Source: JAVBKA01 sp031546715 (GTDB lineage Bacteria > Bacillota > Clostridia > Oscillospirales > UBA929). From it: DNA of 6,495 nt. Within the stretch, counting starts at the first letter, position 1, and each line of letters begins with the position of its first letter. Below the pieces are notes generated by a model. It saw nothing but the letters and a program-made list of their open reading frames with translations, did no database searches and was not told where the DNA came from. Below, piece by piece: positions 5,771 to 6,495 of this stretch. The stretch is from positions 1-6,495 of the forward strand of contig JAVBKA010000063.1 of assembly GCA_031546715.1 (NCBI GenBank). The letters run 5' to 3'. The position numbers were made by a program, and so were the translations under genes.

Positions 5771-6495
5771 CTATCTAGACGGCTTCCTGTAATTAGTATT
5801 CTTCGTATTTTTTACTTGGTTTTGCTGCTTTACGTGAAGTTTTGTTGAATTATCTGTGCCTTTTTTCAGTTCGGGCTTTATGCGCGGCGGTCTAGGCACT
5901 GTTTGCGACTCAATATGTTCAAAAATACGCATGGGATAAAGCTGATTTTCTATAACTTTTATTTCAAACCCAATTAGCTCTTGAATGTCCTTTAGATATT
6001 CTTTTTCGTCAAAATCACAGAAAGAAATGGCGATTCCACTTAGCCCTGCCCTGCCAGTTCTGCCGATTCTATGCACATAGGACTCAGGAATGTTAGGCAA
6101 ATCGTAATTTATAACATGGGAAAGCTCGTCAATATCAATACCTCTTGCGGCGATGTCTGTGGCAACGAGCACACGAATTTTGCCTTCCTTAAAATCAGAA
6201 AGTGCGGACTGCCTCGCCCCTTGGGACTTATTTCCATGTATGGCTCTGGCGGCTACGCCCTCTGCTTCCAAGGTTTTAAATATTTTATCCGCTCCGTGCT
6301 TAGTCCGCGAAAAAACGAGTGCGGATACTATTTCCTTGTTTTTTAAAAGCTCCAAAAGTAAGGGGCATTTGTTTTGCTTATCAACAAAATATATGGACTG
6401 TTCAATCATTTCAACAGTGGAAGAAACAGGCGTAACCGTCACGGTTTCAGGTTCATACAAGATAGAATTAGCAAGCCTTGCAATTTCTGGCGGCA
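5771..6495 (-). CDS. rhlE: DEAD-box RNA helicase, RhlE-like, C-terminal part (5' end outside window)
   Basis: The frame is open to the right edge and gives 240 visible residues ending at TAG (5773-5771). It begins PPEIARLANSIL, the stretch that normally follows motif III (SAT) in these helicases, so domain 1 with Walker A and DEAD lies off the window. The RecA-like domain 2 is complete: ALVFSRTKHG (motif IV), the QGAR segment, VLVATDIAARGIDI (motif V) and YVHRIGRTGRAG (motif VI, near visible residues 139-150). The tail is short and basic (RPPRIKPELKK to NYRKPSR), typical of RNA-binding extensions. The TPVSSTVEMIEQSIYFVDK stretch favours the RhlE group over CshA or DbpA. The enzyme would unwind RNA with ATP, probably in ribosome assembly or cold adaptation. 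An internal TTG at 6460 is not a start, because the conserved fold continues upstream of it. Confidence 0.93.
   Translation of the reverse strand, partial: PPEIARLANSILYEPETVTVTPVSSTVEMIEQSIYFVDKQNKCPLLLELLKNKEIVSALVFSRTKHGADKIFKTLEAEGVAARAIHGNKSQGARQSALSDFKEGKIRVLVATDIAARGIDIDELSHVINYDLPNIPESYVHRIGRTGRAGLSGIAISFCDFDEKEYLKDIQELIGFEIKVIENQLYPMRIFEHIESQTVPRPPRIKPELKKGTDNSTKLHVKQQNQVKNTKNTNYRKPSR

Noticed and set aside
5771..6460. Helicase start at the internal TTG (6460)
   Set aside because: The reading frame and the conserved helicase sequence continue upstream to the window edge, so this is an internal codon.

Overview
The window reads as a stretch of a low-GC Gram-positive (Firmicutes, probably Clostridia) chromosome. 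Support comes from AT-rich codon use, strong Shine-Dalgarno sites (GAGGTG, TAAGGAG) paired with non-ATG starts (GTG, TTG), a Firmicutes-style extended -10 promoter, and protein families common in Clostridia. The genus cannot be fixed from the sequence. All credible genes lie on the minus strand, so transcription runs right to left. I saw no rRNA, tRNA, CRISPR array or transposase gene.

Right end (about 3908-6495): a two-gene unit. The C-terminal 240 residues of a DEAD-box RNA helicase (RhlE-like, 5' end outside the window) are followed after 57 bp by a complete 601-residue ABC-F ATPase of the Uup type. Both families act on RNA or ribosomes in the cytoplasm. The short gap without a convincing terminator suggests co-transcription.

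Middle (about 3079-3907): gene-poor and structurally busy. It holds a 79-bp imperfect palindromic element (3781-3859), a doubtful 83-codon reading frame with no good ribosome binding site (3359-3610), a 9-bp-stem inverted repeat (3306-3343), then a well-formed promoter, a seven-codon leader reading frame with a near-perfect Shine-Dalgarno, and a roughly 160-nt leader containing two operator-like palindromes.

Left end (1-3078): the first 1026 residues of a very large membrane sensor histidine kinase that runs off the window. Its order is signal peptide, an SBP_bac_3-like Venus-flytrap domain, an ABC_sub_bind-type periplasmic-binding domain, one transmembrane helix, a helical linker, two PAS-like domains, HisKA with the phospho-acceptor His882, and the N-box of HATPase_c. 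The layout recalls BvgS-type kinases but uses two unrelated binding-protein folds in tandem. The most interesting part of the window is this kinase together with its promoter, leader peptide and operator-like region. The signal it senses and its response regulator are not visible.
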